Source: JAEXNA01 sp050486105
GTDB taxonomy: Bacteria; Vulcanimicrobiota; Xenobia; Xenobiales; JADMJV01
NCBI GenBank assembly: GCA_050486105.1
Contig: JBJHCR010000133.1
Span: 1 to 15,832 of the forward strand
Length of the DNA stretch: 15,832 nt
Reading direction: 5' to 3'
Positions within the stretch are counted from its first letter, which is position 1. Each line of letters opens with the position of its first letter. Position numbers and translations under genes: made by a program. Positions 14,195 through 15,832 of this stretch are shown piece after piece. The notes below the pieces were generated by a model. The model worked only from the letters and a program-made list of their open reading frames with translations. It was not told the DNA's origin and ran no database searches.

Positions 14195-15832
14195 GTGGAG
14201 CGGTTGACCACGGCTTGCAGCCGGGACTGTCCTGACGCTTGCACCCTCGAGGCCCACCTCGAGGGCGGCCGCTTGGTTGCCCTCAAAGGCAGCGCCGAGG
14301 ACCCGGTGACCCGGGGATTTCTTTGCCCCAGGACCACTAGGTTTGTCGAGCGACAGTATTCCGACCAACGGCTTATGAGTCCGATGCTCAGGGTCCCCGG
14401 AGAAGAGCTTTTTGAGCCCCTCTCTTGGACTCGAGCTCTGGACCTAGCGGCGAACCGATTGCTGCAGATCAAATCCGAGCACGGACCTGAGGCCATTTTG
14501 CATTATCGCTCAGGCGGTGCCATGGGGTTTCTCAAGAGCCTGACTTCGGTGTTCTTTGAACAGTTCGGACCGGTGGCTACTAAGCGCGGTGATATCTGCT
14601 CGGGAGCCGGGGAGTGGGCTCAGGAGCAGGATTTCGGCTTGTCCGACAGTTCCGACCCCGAAGACCTCCTCAACAGTAAGCTGATCGTTATCTGGGGCAA
14701 GAACATTCACACCTCCTCGGTCCATCTGCTGCCCATCCTGTTGGAGGCCAAAAGGAACGGAACAGTGCTGGTGGGCATCGATCCCGGCCCCAACCGGGCT
14801 AGGCAGATCTGCGATCTTTTCCTTACTCCCAGGGCGGGAACCGATGCCCAGTTGGCTTTGGCCCTAGCAGGCCACCTTGCCGACCATCAGAGCCTGGCTC
14901 CCCAAGCCGAGCAGTACTGCGCCAACCTCCCGCAATTCCTGAGGATGGCCAGAACTAAGACCTTCGAGGAACGCATGGCTCTCTGCCAAATCCCCCTCGA
15001 CCAGGGGTTGCGGTTGGCCCAAATGTATCGAGACCTGAGCCCGTCCTCGATCTTGGTTGGCTGGGGGGCGCCCAGGCGAACCAACGGAGCGGACACCGTC
15101 CGCTGCCTGGATGCTTTAGCTGCCGTGTCTGGAAACATTGGCCGCCCAGGGGCTTGCGTCTCCTTTTATCACCAACGCCGCCGCAGCTTTCGTGGCGACG
15201 CCCTGCCGCCTCCTCGAGACCCACCCCGCACCTTTTCGGAAACCCGCCTTGGTTCAGAATTGAAACAAGCCGACCCTCGGGTCCGGGCGATCTGGATCAC
15301 TGCTGGAAACCCGGTGGCTATGCTGCCCGATTCCCGGACCGTGGCGGAGGAATTGAGGCGCGCGGATTTCACCGTAGTGGTTGAAACCCACTGGACCGAT
15401 ACGGCTTTATGTGCCGACCTGGTGTTGCCGACTTTGACTTTAGTGGAGGATGAAGACGTCATGGGGGCCTATGGGAATCACTATCTGAGGGCCTCCAAGC
15501 CCGCTCTCGCGCCTGCCGGAGAGGCTCGACACGAGTTGTGGATTCATCAGCAATTGGCCCAGCGCCTGGGTTTTGGAGAACTGCTCGAGGGCAGCCCCCA
15601 AGAATGGAAAGAGCGCCTGATTAAGCCCGACGTGGATCGCAGATTGTTTGCCGGTGAGCCGGTGCGCCAGCCCGGCGCCCCCAACGTGTGTTTTGAGGGA
15701 CAACGATTTCCCACCAGCGATGGTAAGGTGAATTTGATCACCACCGAGCCGGGCTTGCCCGACGATCCCTCGTCGAGTTATCCATTGCGCCTGATGGCCC
15801 TGGCCCATCCGGACTCCCAATCCTCCCAATGG
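14195..15832 (+). CDS. Molybdopterin oxidoreductase with [4Fe-4S] motif (3' end outside window)
   Basis: The frame is open for 546 codons from GTG 14195 to the window edge. Cys8-x3-Cys12-x3-Cys16-x27-Cys44 (TACSRDCPDAC...FLCPR) is the N-terminal [4Fe-4S] motif of the DMSO reductase/formate dehydrogenase superfamily. Cys135 in KRGDICSGAG sits where this group often carries the Mo/W-ligating Cys. Later landmarks are GKNIHTSS (nt 14697-14720), GIDPGPNRAR, GWGAPRRTNGAD...GNIGRPGA, WITAGNP, and CADLVLPTLTLVEDED...NHYLRAS. After SDGKVNLITTEP, the beginning of the dinucleotide-binding C-terminal domain is cut off. There is no twin-arginine leader, so it is cytoplasmic as far as seen. The substrate cannot be deduced; formate-dehydrogenase-like or an uncharacterised branch are both possible. 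Confidence 0.9.
   Translation, partial: MERLTTACSRDCPDACTLEAHLEGGRLVALKGSAEDPVTRGFLCPRTTRFVERQYSDQRLMSPMLRVPGEELFEPLSWTRALDLAANRLLQIKSEHGPEAILHYRSGGAMGFLKSLTSVFFEQFGPVATKRGDICSGAGEWAQEQDFGLSDSSDPEDLLNSKLIVIWGKNIHTSSVHLLPILLEAKRNGTVLVGIDPGPNRARQICDLFLTPRAGTDAQLALALAGHLADHQSLAPQAEQYCANLPQFLRMARTKTFEERMALCQIPLDQGLRLAQMYRDLSPSSILVGWGAPRRTNGADTVRCLDALAAVSGNIGRPGACVSFYHQRRRSFRGDALPPPRDPPRTFSETRLGSELKQADPRVRAIWITAGNPVAMLPDSRTVAEELRRADFTVVVETHWTDTALCADLVLPTLTLVEDEDVMGAYGNHYLRASKPALAPAGEARHELWIHQQLAQRLGFGELLEGSPQEWKERLIKPDVDRRLFAGEPVRQPGAPNVCFEGQRFPTSDGKVNLITTEPGLPDDPSSSYPLRLMALAHPDSQSSQW

Overview
The window comes from a bacterium with moderately high GC and frequent GTG/TTG starts. Gene content (lineage-restricted secreted proteins with Ig-like and FIMAH-like modules, a TatB, an Fe-S type ferrochelatase resembling actinobacterial ones, possible DtxR/IdeR-like sites) is compatible with a marine or sediment Acidobacteriota-like organism. 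That placement is a guess from style; no rRNA or tRNA is present to settle it.

Region 1 (1-6453) is a tandem duplication of a two-gene unit. Each unit has a large multidomain protein X (partial copy at 1-1388; copy 2 at 2780-5053) and, 1-4 nt downstream, a secreted protein Y (1390-2697; 5058-6338). X has Ig-like modules and ends in a domain with the HxxGxxxD...HxH pattern of hedgehog/M15-type zinc peptidases. Y has a signal peptide, a beta domain, a FIMAH-like helical domain and a FlgD-like Ig domain. The copies are mosaics of perfectly identical blocks and strongly diverged blocks. The second X begins at the duplication junction without a signal peptide, and the second Y carries a GAA-to-TAA change that shortens it. 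This is the most unusual part of the window.

Region 2 (6703-9008): a FabZ-fold hydroxyacyl-ACP dehydratase homologue lacking the catalytic His and a small secreted protein lie on the minus strand. They are divergent from a complete thiolase on the plus strand.

Region 3 (9009-11066): a 621-aa protein of unknown function with two beta-sandwich domains between helical ends and a C-x2-CC-x-C cluster. Two tandem near-palindromes resembling DtxR/IdeR iron boxes precede it.

Region 4 (13552-11105, minus): ferrochelatase (hemH/cpfC type, four candidate [2Fe-2S] cysteines), a small helical protein, tatB and a Rossmann/SLOG-like protein. The last three are tightly packed, with a 3-nt gap and a TTGA overlap.

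Region 5 (13646-15832, plus): a DUF4442-like hotdog protein, then 3 nt later a molybdopterin oxidoreductase that runs off the window. No CRISPR array, transposase, tRNA or rRNA was seen.
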